This document shows positions 1 through 9,523 of a stretch of 53,013 bases of DNA, one piece after another; position 1 is the stretch's first letter; every line of letters starts with the position of its first letter. Made by a program: the position numbers and the translations under genes. The DNA is taken from assembly GCF_947305955.1 (NCBI RefSeq), contig NZ_CAMZFB010000013.1, positions 1 through 53,013 on the forward strand, given 5' to 3'. The DNA comes from an uncultured Brevundimonas sp. Lineage in GTDB: Bacteria; Pseudomonadota; Alphaproteobacteria; Caulobacterales; Caulobacteraceae. The notes beneath the pieces are model-generated. The model worked only from the letters and a program-made list of their open reading frames with translations. It made no database searches and was not told the DNA's origin.

Positions 1-3000
1 ACGGTCGATCTGGCCATTGATCTTCACCCCGGCGGGCAGTTCCGGGGCCGTGCCGGTCAGGGCCACCTCGGCGCGGGAGCCGGGGCCGAACACCGGCGCA
101 AAGCGGGCATCGTCCAGCACGCTGAAGGCTGCCTCGATCATCTCGGCGCGCTGTTCATCGTCCAGATCGACTTCCTTGGACAGCATCTTCACTGCCAGGG
201 TCCGGCGCATCGCCGGTGCGATATCGGGCAGGCGCTCCAGCAGGCGGTGGATCAGGTCACCCCTGCGGAAACGGCCCAGCGCGGCCCCGCCAGTCGGGGC
301 GGTCGCCAGCGGCGAGGGGGCGGGAATACGTTTGACCGTCTTGCCGTCCTCCATGCGGGAGGGGGCCGCAAAACGGGCCGACATGTCCGCGGCAGGGCGT
401 GAATGCGCCCAGTCGGGCAGGATCGCGGCCTCGGTCTTGTCTGCCGGCGCGGCCTTGTCGGCGGGCGGGGGCATCTGCCCGTAATAGCGCCGTCCGTCCT
501 CACCCTCCTTGGCCAGGCCGCTGTCGACCGCTGCCGTGAAGGTCTCGTCGAGGATCTGCCACCAGCTGCCCTGCATGGCGGCATCGGTCTTGAGCGCGCG
601 GCCCATGATGATGACGCGATCCTTGGCGCGGGTCAGGGCCACATAGAGCAGGCGCAGGCCCTCCTCGCGCGCGCGGGCCTCGCGCATTTCTCGGAACTCG
701 GCGGAGGCGGGGCAGTCCTCCTTGGCAGAGGTCGGGCAGAACAGCCACTGGACGGTGTTGTCCTTTTCCCTGGCGATCAGCGGCAGGCCCATGCCCTTCA
801 CCGGCGATGTGGTGTCGGGAAGAATGACGATGGGGGCTTCCAGACCCTTTGAGCCGTGGACGGTCATCACCCGCACCTCATTGCGGGCCCCTTCCATCTC
901 GCGCTTGACCTCGACGGCGCTCTGTTCGAGCTGGTGGAGGCAGCTTTCCAGATCGCGCCCGCCGCGCTCCTCGGCGGCCAGGATCTGGTTCAGGGTCTCG
1001 TCAAGAGCCTCTTCGGTCTCACGTCCCAGACGGTCGAGGATGCGGGCACGACCCGAGCGACCATCCGCGAACAGGTGATTCAGTGCCGTAGTGAAGAAGG
1101 TGAAGGGATCGCCGTCGCGCACGGCCAGCAGGGTCTCCAGGAAGCTGGCGGCCTCTTCCCACTGGGGATGCTCGCTGCGGCGCTCGCGCAATACGCGCCA
1201 CAGCTTGCGGCCCTCGCGCGTTTTCGCATCGGCCAGATGGAACAGGTCGTGGTCCGCGCCGAAATCGGGGATGCGGCAGAAGGGGCTGCGCAGGATTTCT
1301 GCCAGCGACAGGTCGTCGTCCGGGAACTGGGCAAACCGGCCGAGCGCCAGCATGTCGTCATAGACGATATGCTCGTTCAGCTTCAGCCGGTCGGCCCCGG
1401 CCACGGGCACGCCCTCCATCTTGAGGGCGCGGATGATTTCCTCGAACAAGGCCTTACGACGGCGCACCAGGATCAGATAGTCGCCATAGGTCGCGCCACG
1501 GGTCGTGCCGTCACGGTTATATACGGGGGCTGCATTGGCCACCTGTTCGCGGATCTCGCGGGCCAGGGCGCGGGCCAGCTGCTTGTTGGCGCTGGCCTCA
1601 CTCTCCTGATCGACAGGGGCCGTCCACGGCTTCTTCTCTTCCGTGGGCGGATCACGGAACAGCGGCCAGATCTCGACCAGACCGCGCTGCCCCTGACGGG
1701 CGGCCTCGTGGGTGATGGTGTCGCCTTCGTCGCCATTGAGGGCGCGGGCACGCTCAGGATCATTGAATACGCGGTCGACGAAGGACAGCACATCGGGCGT
1801 CGAGCGGAAGGAGGTGCCCAGATCGACATTGCGGAAATCGGCCCCGACGGCGTGGGCATGAGCGCTGTAGCGCTGGCTTTCCTGCAGCAGCCGCTCGGGG
1901 CGTGCGCCCTGGAAGGAGTAGATGGACTGTTTCTCGTCCCCCACGGCAAAGACCGAGCGGGCGATGGCGCGATCACGCTCCACCCCTTCGCCCGCATAGA
2001 AGCTGTCGGTGAGGGCGCGCATGATGTCCCACTGCTCGGGGGCCGTATCCTGCGCCTCGTCGATCAGAATGTGTTCGATGCCGCCATCGAGCTTGAACAG
2101 CACCCAGGCGGCATCGGTACGGTGGACCAGCAGGTCCAGCGTCTTGCCGACCAGATCCGTGAAGTCCAGCCCGCCGACAGCGCTCTTGGCCTGTTCGTAG
2201 ATGAAGGCGTGTACCTTGGCCAGTTCGAGGAGATAGTGGGTGTTCTGGGCGACGCGCGCGGCCCGAAGGCGACCGAGGGCAGCCTCATAGGCGATAGCCA
2301 GGTTTTCCAGATAGAGCTTGGCCTCTGCGGCGACTTTGGCCCCGCCGAACTTTTTACGGATCTGGCCCTTGGTGTCATAGAAGATGCTGTACATCGCCGA
2401 CAGGGCGGTGTCGGGCGGCACGGCCGCGCGCATGCGCTCGGCCATCTTGATGTCATTGGCCCCACCGCCGGTTTCCTGAAGATCGGCCATGCGCCGCCAT
2501 TCCGCCGGGTCGATCCGGTTCAGGAATTCGGCCTCGACATCCTGCGGCGACAGGTCGGCTTCCAGACCGACGATGTGCCACGGGGCCAGGGTGTGGTCGG
2601 TGTGACGGGCCTCCTCACAGGCCTTCAGCTCGTTGCGGCGGGCCTCGATGGCGCCCAGCAGGCTGTTGAAGCTCTTGAAGTCCAGATTGACGGCGAAATG
2701 GGCATAGGCGCGACCGACCTCGCTGTCGGCATTGCGCAGGGCGTACTGGGCCAGAACCTTTCGCGCATCACGTGAAAGCGCCTCGGCAGCCTGGTCCTCC
2801 AGAACTTCGAAGCCGGGGGTGACGCCAGCCTCGATGGGGAAGCGCCGCAGCAGCTTTTCGCAAAAGGCGTGGATGGTCTGGATCTTCAGCCCGCCGGGGG
2901 TCTCCAGCGCGCGGGCGAACAGGCGACGGGCGTCGGACAGGTCCTGTTCGGTCAGGGCGTTCGGGTCGCTGTTGTCCAGTTCGGACAGCGACTGGCGCAG

Positions 3001-3264
3001 GGCCGCGTCACTGGCTACGGCCCATTCGCCCAGCTTCTGGAACAGGCGTGACTGCATCTCGGCCGCGGCGGCCTTGGTATAGGTCACGCACAGGATCTCG
3101 CCCGGGGCCACACGTTGCAGCAGCAGACGGGCCACGCGCGCGACCAGGGTGGTCGTCTTGCCCGAGCCGGCATTGGCCCGCACGAAAATGGACAGGCGCG
3201 GATCGGCGGCAGTTGTCTGGTTGCGTCGGGCCTGTTCGACCGGTGACAGGGAAATCGCGCTCAT
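1..3264 (-). CDS. addA: Double-strand break repair helicase-nuclease AddA (3' part cut off by window edge)
   Basis: Large subunit of the AddAB helicase-nuclease, which resects DNA double-strand ends for RecA-dependent repair. The visible 1088 residues begin MSAISLSP, followed by a Q-motif (QARRNQTTAADP, about 11-22) and the Walker A loop NAGSGKTT (31-38). The Walker B box LIDEAQDT lies near residue 400. The last visible codons read GVKINGQIDR, the strand that introduces the C-terminal RecB-type nuclease domain, so the nuclease catalytic residues lie off the left edge. The ATG at 3264 is three bases after the addB stop, so the two subunits are co-translated. AddA proteins are usually about 1150 residues, so little is missing. 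The frame is open to base 1. Confidence 0.95.
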   Translation of the reverse strand, partial: MSAISLSPVEQARRNQTTAADPRLSIFVRANAGSGKTTTLVARVARLLLQRVAPGEILCVTYTKAAAAEMQSRLFQKLGEWAVASDAALRQSLSELDNSDPNALTEQDLSDARRLFARALETPGGLKIQTIHAFCEKLLRRFPIEAGVTPGFEVLEDQAAEALSRDARKVLAQYALRNADSEVGRAYAHFAVNLDFKSFNSLLGAIEARRNELKACEEARHTDHTLAPWHIVGLEADLSPQDVEAEFLNRIDPAEWRRMADLQETGGGANDIKMAERMRAAVPPDTALSAMYSIFYDTKGQIRKKFGGAKVAAEAKLYLENLAIAYEAALGRLRAARVAQNTHYLLELAKVHAFIYEQAKSAVGGLDFTDLVGKTLDLLVHRTDAAWVLFKLDGGIEHILIDEAQDTAPEQWDIMRALTDSFYAGEGVERDRAIARSVFAVGDEKQSIYSFQGARPERLLQESQRYSAHAHAVGADFRNVDLGTSFRSTPDVLSFVDRVFNDPERARALNGDEGDTITHEAARQGQRGLVEIWPLFRDPPTEEKKPWTAPVDQESEASANKQLARALAREIREQVANAAPVYNRDGTTRGATYGDYLILVRRRKALFEEIIRALKMEGVPVAGADRLKLNEHIVYDDMLALGRFAQFPDDDLSLAEILRSPFCRIPDFGADHDLFHLADAKTREGRKLWRVLRERRSEHPQWEEAASFLETLLAVRDGDPFTFFTTALNHLFADGRSGRARILDRLGRETEEALDETLNQILAAEERGGRDLESCLHQLEQSAVEVKREMEGARNEVRVMTVHGSKGLEAPIVILPDTTSPVKGMGLPLIAREKDNTVQWLFCPTSAKEDCPASAEFREMREARAREEGLRLLYVALTRAKDRVIIMGRALKTDAAMQGSWWQILDETFTAAVDSGLAKEGEDGRRYYGQMPPPADKAAPADKTEAAILPDWAHSRPAADMSARFAAPSRMEDGKTVKRIPAPSPLATAPTGGAALGRFRRGDLIHRLLERLPDIAPAMRRTLAVKMLSKEVDLDDEQRAEMIEAAFSVLDDARFAPVFGPGSRAEVALTGTAPELPAGVKINGQIDR

Positions 3265-3267
3265 GGC

Positions 3268-6200
3268 CTATGCCTCCTCACCGTTCTCGCCGCCGACGAC
3301 GAACCATTCCCACACCCGGGCCAGATGATCGTAGTTTCCGCCGAAATTGCCCATGTACTGGGGCGCTTCCCATGACGGATAGGCCTTGGCCTCCTCGTCA
3401 TAAAGGGCGACGGCTTCCTTGAGACGGTCCAGTTCGTCCGAGGCCAGGGTGGCGGCTGCGGGCTTGGAGACGTCCTTCTCCTCACCGCCCTTGCCACCGC
3501 CAACGCGGACATAGAGCAGCTGGTCGGGCGTGGCAGCAATGTCGAAGCCACCCCCGGCCAGGATGGCGGCGGTCAGCGGAAGCTGCGGCGCAAAGCCTGT
3601 CCTGACCTGGGTAGCCGAGGGAGGGGTGCCCGTCTTGAAGTCGATTACCGAGGCTTCGCCGTGGCACCGCTCGATGCGGTCGGCCTTGGCGGTGACGGTG
3701 AAGGGGCCGCCTGGGGCATCGAAGGTCAGCCGTCCGCTCTGTTCGACCAGAATGACGATGCCGCGCTGGCGACGGGTGCGCTCGAAATGGCCAAGGAACT
3801 GTGCCATGCGGTGACTGAGGGGCACTTCGCGCGCCATGGCCGCTTCGTTGAAGCCCTGTTGACGCAGCTCTTCCTGGATAAGGTCGGCCAGTTGCGCTTC
3901 CAGATCCTCGGGAAGCTCGCGCGGCCAGGTCTTGGTCATGCGCTCGATGGCGGCGTGGATGGCCGTGCCTCGCTTCAGGGCCTCGGCGGGCTCGCCCGGT
4001 CGGTCCAGCTTCCGCAGGCCCAGAATGCGCTCGGCATACAGGGCATAGGGGTCGCGCACCCAGCGTTCGATACTGGTCACCGGCAGCTCGCGCGGGCGTC
4101 GGTCGACGGGCGGTGTGGGGGCCGGTCGACGGGCATACTGTGGTGTGGCCGTCAGGGGCGCATCCATGGCCCGCGTCCATTCGGTGATGTCGCCCAGCGG
4201 CTCCAGCTTCACCGGATGGGACTCGTTATTGGCCCCCGAGGTCAGCATTTCGAGACGCCACAGCCAGCGCGAGGCGACAGCGGGCTGGCCGCCACGGCGC
4301 TCGCAGTGGACGAGGATGGCCTCGTCCGAGCAGGCGGCCTGGACAAAGTCCTGCGCGCTCTGGCCGATGCGACGCTCGGGTGGGGGCAGGCCCAGCTTGG
4401 CGCGCATTGGGCGTGACAGGAAGGGATCGACCGGCGCGCCCTGTGGCCAGATGCCTTCTTCCAGTCCGGCCAGGATCATCAGGTCGGCGCGGACCAGACG
4501 GGCCTCGATGGCCCCCAGAATCCGCAAGGACGGGTGGGTGGCTCCGCCGGTACGCACGACGGTTTCGGCCAGCAGGCTGTCGACCAGCTCGGAAAACTGG
4601 GTGGCATCGATCCGGCCCAGAGCCGCCCCGCCGCCGATCAGTCCGGTCAGGATGGCGGCGGCCTGTTCCCCGTCCGGTCCGGCCCAGGCCTGCTGGCCCG
4701 CCAGAGCCTCCATCAGCCGGGTCAGCCCCTCGGCGGCGAGATTGAGCGCGACCATGCCCTCGTCATCGAAATCGGCCTTCGCCTGTCCGATCAAGGCTTC
4801 CAGAGTGTCGATGAAACCGTTCAGCCGTCCATTGCGCTCGACAATGGCGGCGCGGGCCTCGTCCGACAGGCCGGAGCGGTCAAGGGCTCGATCCAGATGC
4901 TGTCTCAGGGCCGCAAAGCTGGCATGGGCAGAGGTGCGCAGACCGTAGCGTTCCAGCTCGCGCACATTTTGCGGCGTGGTCGCGTCACCCATGACCGTGA
5001 GCGGGTGTTTGAGGATGCCCAGCAGGGTCTGCGGATTGACCGGCTCCACCATCCAGCGGGCGCAAAGCCCCATCAATATGCCGGCGGGCATGCGGTTCAG
5101 TGGCTCACCCGCCGAGGCGTCGGCGACAATGCCCCAGCGTTGCAGACGGGCCTGGACGCGGCGGCCCAGCGCCTGATCGGGCGTGACGAGGGCGCAGGTC
5201 TTGCCGGGCGTTTCCAGCGTCTGGCGCATCATCAGCGCGATGGCGGCAGCCGCCTCTTCCTCGTGCTTGAGCGTCAGGGTCTTGAGACCGTGGGTACCCT
5301 CGGCGATCGGATCATGATCGGTTCCGGCGGCGGCGCGGATGTCGTCAATGGCCTGGCGCCAGTCACCCGTGGCATCGGCGGGACGCAGGGCTTCGTTGAG
5401 CAGGCGCTGGCGGGCCTGCCCCTTGCGTTCGGCCTCGGCGGTCAGAGCCGGGCGGAACCATGGGCGCACGGCCTCGCGGGCGATGTCGTGCCGTTCCAGA
5501 AGGCGCTTCAGGGCGCGCTGGGGGTGTTGTTCATTGTCGGCGTCGATCTGTTGCCAGACCTTTTCTTCGAGATGGAAGTCCAGACCGGGCAGAACCACAC
5601 ACCCCATCGGCGCACGGGCCACGGCCCCGAGCACATCGGCGGCAGCGGGGACGGTGCCGGTCGAACCGGCGACAATGACCGGATTTTGCGGCGGGCTTTC
5701 GCTCCAGTGTTCGGCCAGACGGCGCAACAGCTTGGCACGGCGCCATGCCGGATCGACCAGACCCAGTTCCTCGAGGCGTCTGGGCCATTGCTCGACCCCG
5801 ATGGACAGGAATTTTGCCGATTTCTGCCAGTGCACGGCCATGTCGCCATCGACCAAACTGCCGATGACGCTCGGGTCCTGCACCTCTTCAAGCTGGCAGG
5901 AATCCAGGAACCGACCGAGGGCATCGGCCATGTCCAGTGCTTGCACCGGCGTCAGAGAGGGATCGTAGGATTCAACGATCATCCGCGCCAGCTCGAACCG
6001 GCGGGTCAGTGACGGGATGGCAGGCGCCAGGTCCATGCCCAGGGCACCGGGCGTGAACGGCGGCTCGTCATCCTCGAGGTCACCCAGCGGCCTGACCTGG
6101 GGCAGCAGGACCGGCTTGTCGCCCGACAGCTTCGACAGGGCGGCGGTAAAGGCCCGCGCGGCGCGGCGGTTGGGCAAGAGGATGGTGGCATCCGACAGCT

Positions 6201-6330
6201 CTTCGGGCGGGCGACCGCCCAGCCAGCTCAGGACCCCTGCCGCCAGATCTTCCAGAAACGGACGATGGGCCGCGATGGTGTACCAGCGCGGCGTACCGCC
6301 GGAAAACGGATCAAATACCCCCTCGCCCAT
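3268..6330 (-). CDS. addB: Double-strand break repair protein AddB
   Basis: Partner subunit of AddA, 1020 residues, of the alphaproteobacterial type. The N-terminal half is a degenerate helicase-like region (VIVAGSTGTVPA). The C-terminal RecB-family nuclease domain shows RGTAIHAAIER near residue 785, VIDFKTG near 893 (catalytic D and K) and a following Q (GFAPQLPL). The four cysteines that bind an iron-sulphur cluster in Bacillus AddB are not visible around the nuclease domain, as is usual for alphaproteobacterial AddB. The start at 6330 is 5 bases downstream of the murU stop, and the stop is 3 bases before addA, so both lie in the same operon. Confidence 0.93.
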   Translation of the reverse strand: MGEGVFDPFSGGTPRWYTIAAHRPFLEDLAAGVLSWLGGRPPEELSDATILLPNRRAARAFTAALSKLSGDKPVLLPQVRPLGDLEDDEPPFTPGALGMDLAPAIPSLTRRFELARMIVESYDPSLTPVQALDMADALGRFLDSCQLEEVQDPSVIGSLVDGDMAVHWQKSAKFLSIGVEQWPRRLEELGLVDPAWRRAKLLRRLAEHWSESPPQNPVIVAGSTGTVPAAADVLGAVARAPMGCVVLPGLDFHLEEKVWQQIDADNEQHPQRALKRLLERHDIAREAVRPWFRPALTAEAERKGQARQRLLNEALRPADATGDWRQAIDDIRAAAGTDHDPIAEGTHGLKTLTLKHEEEAAAAIALMMRQTLETPGKTCALVTPDQALGRRVQARLQRWGIVADASAGEPLNRMPAGILMGLCARWMVEPVNPQTLLGILKHPLTVMGDATTPQNVRELERYGLRTSAHASFAALRQHLDRALDRSGLSDEARAAIVERNGRLNGFIDTLEALIGQAKADFDDEGMVALNLAAEGLTRLMEALAGQQAWAGPDGEQAAAILTGLIGGGAALGRIDATQFSELVDSLLAETVVRTGGATHPSLRILGAIEARLVRADLMILAGLEEGIWPQGAPVDPFLSRPMRAKLGLPPPERRIGQSAQDFVQAACSDEAILVHCERRGGQPAVASRWLWRLEMLTSGANNESHPVKLEPLGDITEWTRAMDAPLTATPQYARRPAPTPPVDRRPRELPVTSIERWVRDPYALYAERILGLRKLDRPGEPAEALKRGTAIHAAIERMTKTWPRELPEDLEAQLADLIQEELRQQGFNEAAMAREVPLSHRMAQFLGHFERTRRQRGIVILVEQSGRLTFDAPGGPFTVTAKADRIERCHGEASVIDFKTGTPPSATQVRTGFAPQLPLTAAILAGGGFDIAATPDQLLYVRVGGGKGGEEKDVSKPAAATLASDELDRLKEAVALYDEEAKAYPSWEAPQYMGNFGGNYDHLARVWEWFVVGGENGEEA

Positions 6331-6335
6331 TATCC

Positions 6336-7043
6336 CTATCCTTTAAGTTTCAGCTCGGCCTCGTCGCGGGCCTGCGGGTCACCGACGTGCATCCAGTCGC
6401 CGTCCATGACCGTCCCGTACAGCCGTCCTTCCTGCGCCGAGGCACGCCAAAGTGGGCTGAGCGAGAAGGCACCGTCCGGTCCCTGATCGGCATAGGACGG
6501 GCGGGTGATGTGCACGCCCATATAGGCAAACGGCACGGATGGACGATCGCCACGGAAGGTCAGGCGACCATCGTCCGCGACCGAGAAATCTCCATCGCCC
6601 TCAAAGCCGATGGAGCCTTCGCGGCGGGCCAGCAGCAGGGCGGCATCCATCATCTCGGGATTCCACAGACGCACCAGATCACCCAGCGCATCGCCACGGT
6701 CGATCCACACGCTGTCGATATTGGCGACGAACACCGGATCATCGCCCAGCAGGGGCTTGGCCTTCTTCAGGCCGCCGCCCGTTTCCAGCAGTTCGGCACG
6801 TTCGTCCGAGATGATAATGCGGACGTCATCACGCTTGGCCAGATGCTGCTCCAGACGGTCCGCGAACCAGTGGACGTTGACGACCGCGGTCTCCACCCCC
6901 GCCGCGACCAGACGGTCCAGCACATGGTCGATCAGGGCGCGACCATGGACCTCGACCAGCGCCTTGGGGCGGTCATTGGTCAGCGGACGCATACGGGTAC
7001 CCAGCCCTGCGGCCAGCACCATTGCGGTTTTAGGAGCCGTCAT
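6336..7043 (-). CDS. murU: N-acetylmuramate alpha-1-phosphate uridylyltransferase (MurU-type nucleotidyltransferase)
   Basis: A 235-residue sugar-phosphate nucleotidyltransferase with the signature LAAGLGTRM (11-19) and RPKAL (25-29). A short length, without a hexapeptide C-terminal domain, is typical of MurU. In the cell-wall recycling route of Pseudomonas and Caulobacter, AmgK phosphorylates MurNAc at C1 and MurU converts the product to UDP-MurNAc, bypassing MurA and hence fosfomycin. The gene overlaps amgK by 4 bases (ATGA at 7040-7043), which supports this pairing over a general glucose-1-phosphate or mannose-1-phosphate transferase. The function is inferred from family plus context. Confidence 0.88.
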   Translation of the reverse strand: MTAPKTAMVLAAGLGTRMRPLTNDRPKALVEVHGRALIDHVLDRLVAAGVETAVVNVHWFADRLEQHLAKRDDVRIIISDERAELLETGGGLKKAKPLLGDDPVFVANIDSVWIDRGDALGDLVRLWNPEMMDAALLLARREGSIGFEGDGDFSVADDGRLTFRGDRPSVPFAYMGVHITRPSYADQGPDGAFSLSPLWRASAQEGRLYGTVMDGDWMHVGDPQARDEAELKLKG

Positions 7044-8140
7044 TGGCGCACCTCCGCCGGAACATATCTATCGAACCATGCGGCGACCGTGGCCAGTGCC
7101 GGCTGTTCGAGGTTGCGGTTCAGATGCGCCCACATGCGCGGCAGGAACTGGGCATAGCGCGGCTTGCCGTCACGCGCGATCAGTCGGGCGAAGATGCCGA
7201 TGATCCGCGCCTCGTTCAGCGCGGCGAGGCCCGCATAGTCGGCCATGAAGGCCGCACGGTCCACGTCGGGGCGCAGGGCGAAATAGTGGTCCAGCGCCTC
7301 GGCCTCCAGCTCCGGCGACACATCGCGGCGGGCGTCCTGAAGCAGGGAATGCAGGTCCCAGCTGGGATGGGCGATCACGGCATCCTGGAAGTCGATCATG
7401 CCGACGCGGGCGGCACCTTTGCGGTCCGCCAGCCAGATCAGGTTCTCGGCGTGATAGTCGCGGTGCGCCATGACAGATGCCCCTTCGGCCCCCGACTTCA
7501 CGACCGGAGCCCATGCCTCGCGCCATGCGGTGATGGCGGCCTCGTCAAAGCTGACGCGGCTGTCGTATTTCGGCAGCCATTCCACGAACAGGTCAGCCCC
7601 GCCCTGAAGCGCTACCTCGTCATAAACCAGCATCGGCCACGGACCCGCCGGACCGTTCAGGACCGAAGGCGGGGTGCCTGCATCGTGCAGCTTGGCCAGT
7701 GCCTCGATGGCGGCAAGGTAGAGCGGGCGCTCAATCATGCCCTGTTCGATCACGCGGGCGAACAGGTCGTCACCGAAATCCTCCAGCAGGGCCAGACCAT
7801 TGGCGGCATCGAGCGCCGGAATGGCGGGTGCCGACAGACCCAGAGCGTTCAGATGCGCGGCGACGGCGGCGAAGGCTTCGATGCGGCCGGCCGACAGGCG
7901 CGCGACGGCATTCCAGCCCTGTGCATGGCGCTCATCGGCACTCCAAGCCGGATCGCATGGCTGGCTCTCGGCGGCGAGCGGCTGGTCCATCAGCATGAAG
8001 CGGCGGCCATCGGGCGCGACAATGCGCTCATAGCGGCGGGTCGAGGCATCACCCGGCAGCGGGTGCCGTTCGGCATCAGCAAGGCCTGCCTTTTCCAGCA
8101 CGGCCAGCTTCAGGGTTTCGCGCTCAGAGTTGGAGGTCAT
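7040..8140 (-). CDS. amgK: Anomeric MurNAc/GlcNAc kinase (AmgK-type aminoglycoside phosphotransferase fold)
   Basis: A 366-residue kinase of the aminoglycoside-phosphotransferase fold. The catalytic loop reads MAHRDYHAENL and the metal-binding segment MIDFQDAV, followed by HPSWDLHSLLQDARRDV, all typical of AmgK. It phosphorylates the anomeric hydroxyl of recovered MurNAc or GlcNAc and feeds MurU, encoded next. I chose the ATG at 8140 because GGGAAGG stands 8 bases upstream. An in-frame ATG at 8182 lies deeper inside tsaE and has no such site. With this start the gene overlaps the tsaE 3' end by 17 bases, which suggests translational coupling. Confidence 0.88.
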   Translation of the reverse strand: MTSNSERETLKLAVLEKAGLADAERHPLPGDASTRRYERIVAPDGRRFMLMDQPLAAESQPCDPAWSADERHAQGWNAVARLSAGRIEAFAAVAAHLNALGLSAPAIPALDAANGLALLEDFGDDLFARVIEQGMIERPLYLAAIEALAKLHDAGTPPSVLNGPAGPWPMLVYDEVALQGGADLFVEWLPKYDSRVSFDEAAITAWREAWAPVVKSGAEGASVMAHRDYHAENLIWLADRKGAARVGMIDFQDAVIAHPSWDLHSLLQDARRDVSPELEAEALDHYFALRPDVDRAAFMADYAGLAALNEARIIGIFARLIARDGKPRYAQFLPRMWAHLNRNLEQPALATVAAWFDRYVPAEVRQ

Positions 8141-8582
8141 TGATCTTACCTTCCCAGCGGCCTGCGCCAGAAACGGTCGCAAGGCGGGACTGGCCCTCTT
8201 CTTCGAGGGTAATCGTCAAAATGTCGGGGCCGAGGAAACGCGACGGGTCATCGCCCAGACGTTCCGGCCATTCGATGATGGCACAGCCTTCGTCCAGCGC
8301 CTCGTCCAGTCCGATCTCCCACGCCTCTTCGGGATCGCTCAGGCGGTAGAGGTCGAAATGCGCCACCGCCGGATCGCTCTCGTAGAACTGCACGAGGGTG
8401 AAGGTAGGGCTGGGCACATCCTCGTCCGGACGGGTCAGGGCGCGGATCAGTCCGCGTGCAAGGGTGGACTTGCCCATGCCCAGCGGGCCGTAGAGCAGGA
8501 TGCTGTCTCCGGCTTCAAGAAGGGGGGCAAGGGTCTGGCCAAGGCGGGTGGTCGCCTCGGCGTCGGCGAGATGCAGTTTCAT
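8124..8582 (-). CDS. tsaE: tRNA threonylcarbamoyladenosine biosynthesis ATPase TsaE
   Basis: A 152-residue P-loop ATPase that, with TsaB and TsaD, completes threonylcarbamoyl transfer to A37 of ANN-decoding tRNAs. The Walker A loop GPLGMGKST is at 32-40. The family segment SPTFTLVQFYE is followed by HFDLYRL and a conserved EWPERLGD near the C terminus. The length matches the family. The start overlaps the upstream acyltransferase stop by 4 bases (ATGA), and the 3' end overlaps amgK by 17 bases, so it sits inside the operon that runs from 9418 leftwards. Confidence 0.95.
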   Translation of the reverse strand: MKLHLADAEATTRLGQTLAPLLEAGDSILLYGPLGMGKSTLARGLIRALTRPDEDVPSPTFTLVQFYESDPAVAHFDLYRLSDPEEAWEIGLDEALDEGCAIIEWPERLGDDPSRFLGPDILTITLEEEGQSRLATVSGAGRWEGKINDLQL

Positions 8583-9418
8583 TCAGGGAACGGGGCGTCC
8601 GGACGCGCGGCCAGATGCCGCTCGATATAGGTCTTTAGCTGATCGGTTGCGGCATCGGCGTCAACCGGCAGTTGGTCGGGTGATACGGGTTTGGCGAAGG
8701 TCAAGCCGAAGGTCCGGCCTTCCTTGTTCAGCAGTTCGTGGAAAAGAGTGACGTCGCGCAGCTCTTCGGAAAAGCGGTCGAAGGTGTGGAACAGCTTGCT
8801 GGTCGGCCCTGTCATCCGTACGGGCACGACGGGCGCATTGTATTTGCGGGCCAGCGACGCCGCCGAGCTTTCCCACGGCGGATCGGTCAGGACGCCGTTC
8901 TCCGCCCGTGCAAGCCTCCCTGCGGGGAACATGACGATGCAGCGTTCCTCGGCAAAGGCCTGTTTGGCGGCGTTCAGGGTGTGGCGGGTCTTTTCGCGGG
9001 TGCGCTTGGCGTGGACCCACTCCACCGGAATGATGGTTTCATCCAGTCGCGGCGCGACCCGCAGGGCATCGGCATTGGCAAAGAAGATGGCGTCATCGCG
9101 CACCTGCCGCACCGCATCGTACATGGCGACGCCGTCAGCGATCCCCGTCGGGTGGTTGCAGACAATGACGCACCGCCCCTTGGCGGGAAGGTTTTCCAGA
9201 CCCGTCGTCTCGACCTTCAGCTTCAACAGGTCTGACACATATTGAAAAGCGTCGGCACCGCTGAGGTCTCTGACGGCATCGGCCATGGCCACGGCCTTGG
9301 GGTAGCCCAGCACGCCATAAAGGGCCGGTCGCACCACTGGCCAGAAGACCGAGCGCGTCAGACGCGGCGCGCGCTCCGCGATCAGGACATCGACGATGTG
9401 GAGGGGCGAGGAAGCCAT
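8579..9418 (-). CDS. Lysophospholipid acyltransferase (PlsC/LPLAT-like) family protein
   Basis: A 279-residue protein of the 1-acylglycerol-3-phosphate acyltransferase superfamily. The catalytic block is NHPTGIADG, with His and Asp five residues apart as in the hemolysin/OlsA-like branch rather than the classic H-x4-D. A later block FPAGRLAR corresponds to the FPEGTRS acceptor-binding motif. There is no signal peptide and no clear membrane span, so it is probably a peripheral inner-membrane enzyme. It is the first gene of the minus-strand operon, with a 105-base divergent promoter region facing the S9 peptidase genes. The exact acceptor (lysophosphatidate, ornithine lipid or other) cannot be read from the sequence. 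Confidence 0.75.
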   Translation of the reverse strand: MASSPLHIVDVLIAERAPRLTRSVFWPVVRPALYGVLGYPKAVAMADAVRDLSGADAFQYVSDLLKLKVETTGLENLPAKGRCVIVCNHPTGIADGVAMYDAVRQVRDDAIFFANADALRVAPRLDETIIPVEWVHAKRTREKTRHTLNAAKQAFAEERCIVMFPAGRLARAENGVLTDPPWESSAASLARKYNAPVVPVRMTGPTSKLFHTFDRFSEELRDVTLFHELLNKEGRTFGLTFAKPVSPDQLPVDADAATDQLKTYIERHLAARPDAPFPE

Positions 9419-9523
9419 GTCCTGTTCTCGCCTGTCACGGTGCGGCGGGCAAGCGCCTTGGCGTGACCGCGCAAACTGCTATGCAGGTCGCCAGTATTTT
9501 TCTGGGAAGGGGGAGCAGGCGTG

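Noticed and set aside
856-2775. 639-codon open frame on the plus strand opposite addA
   Set aside because: It is the antisense shadow of a conserved gene in GC-rich DNA. The product is a low-complexity Gly/Gln/Leu mix without domains or a ribosome-binding site.
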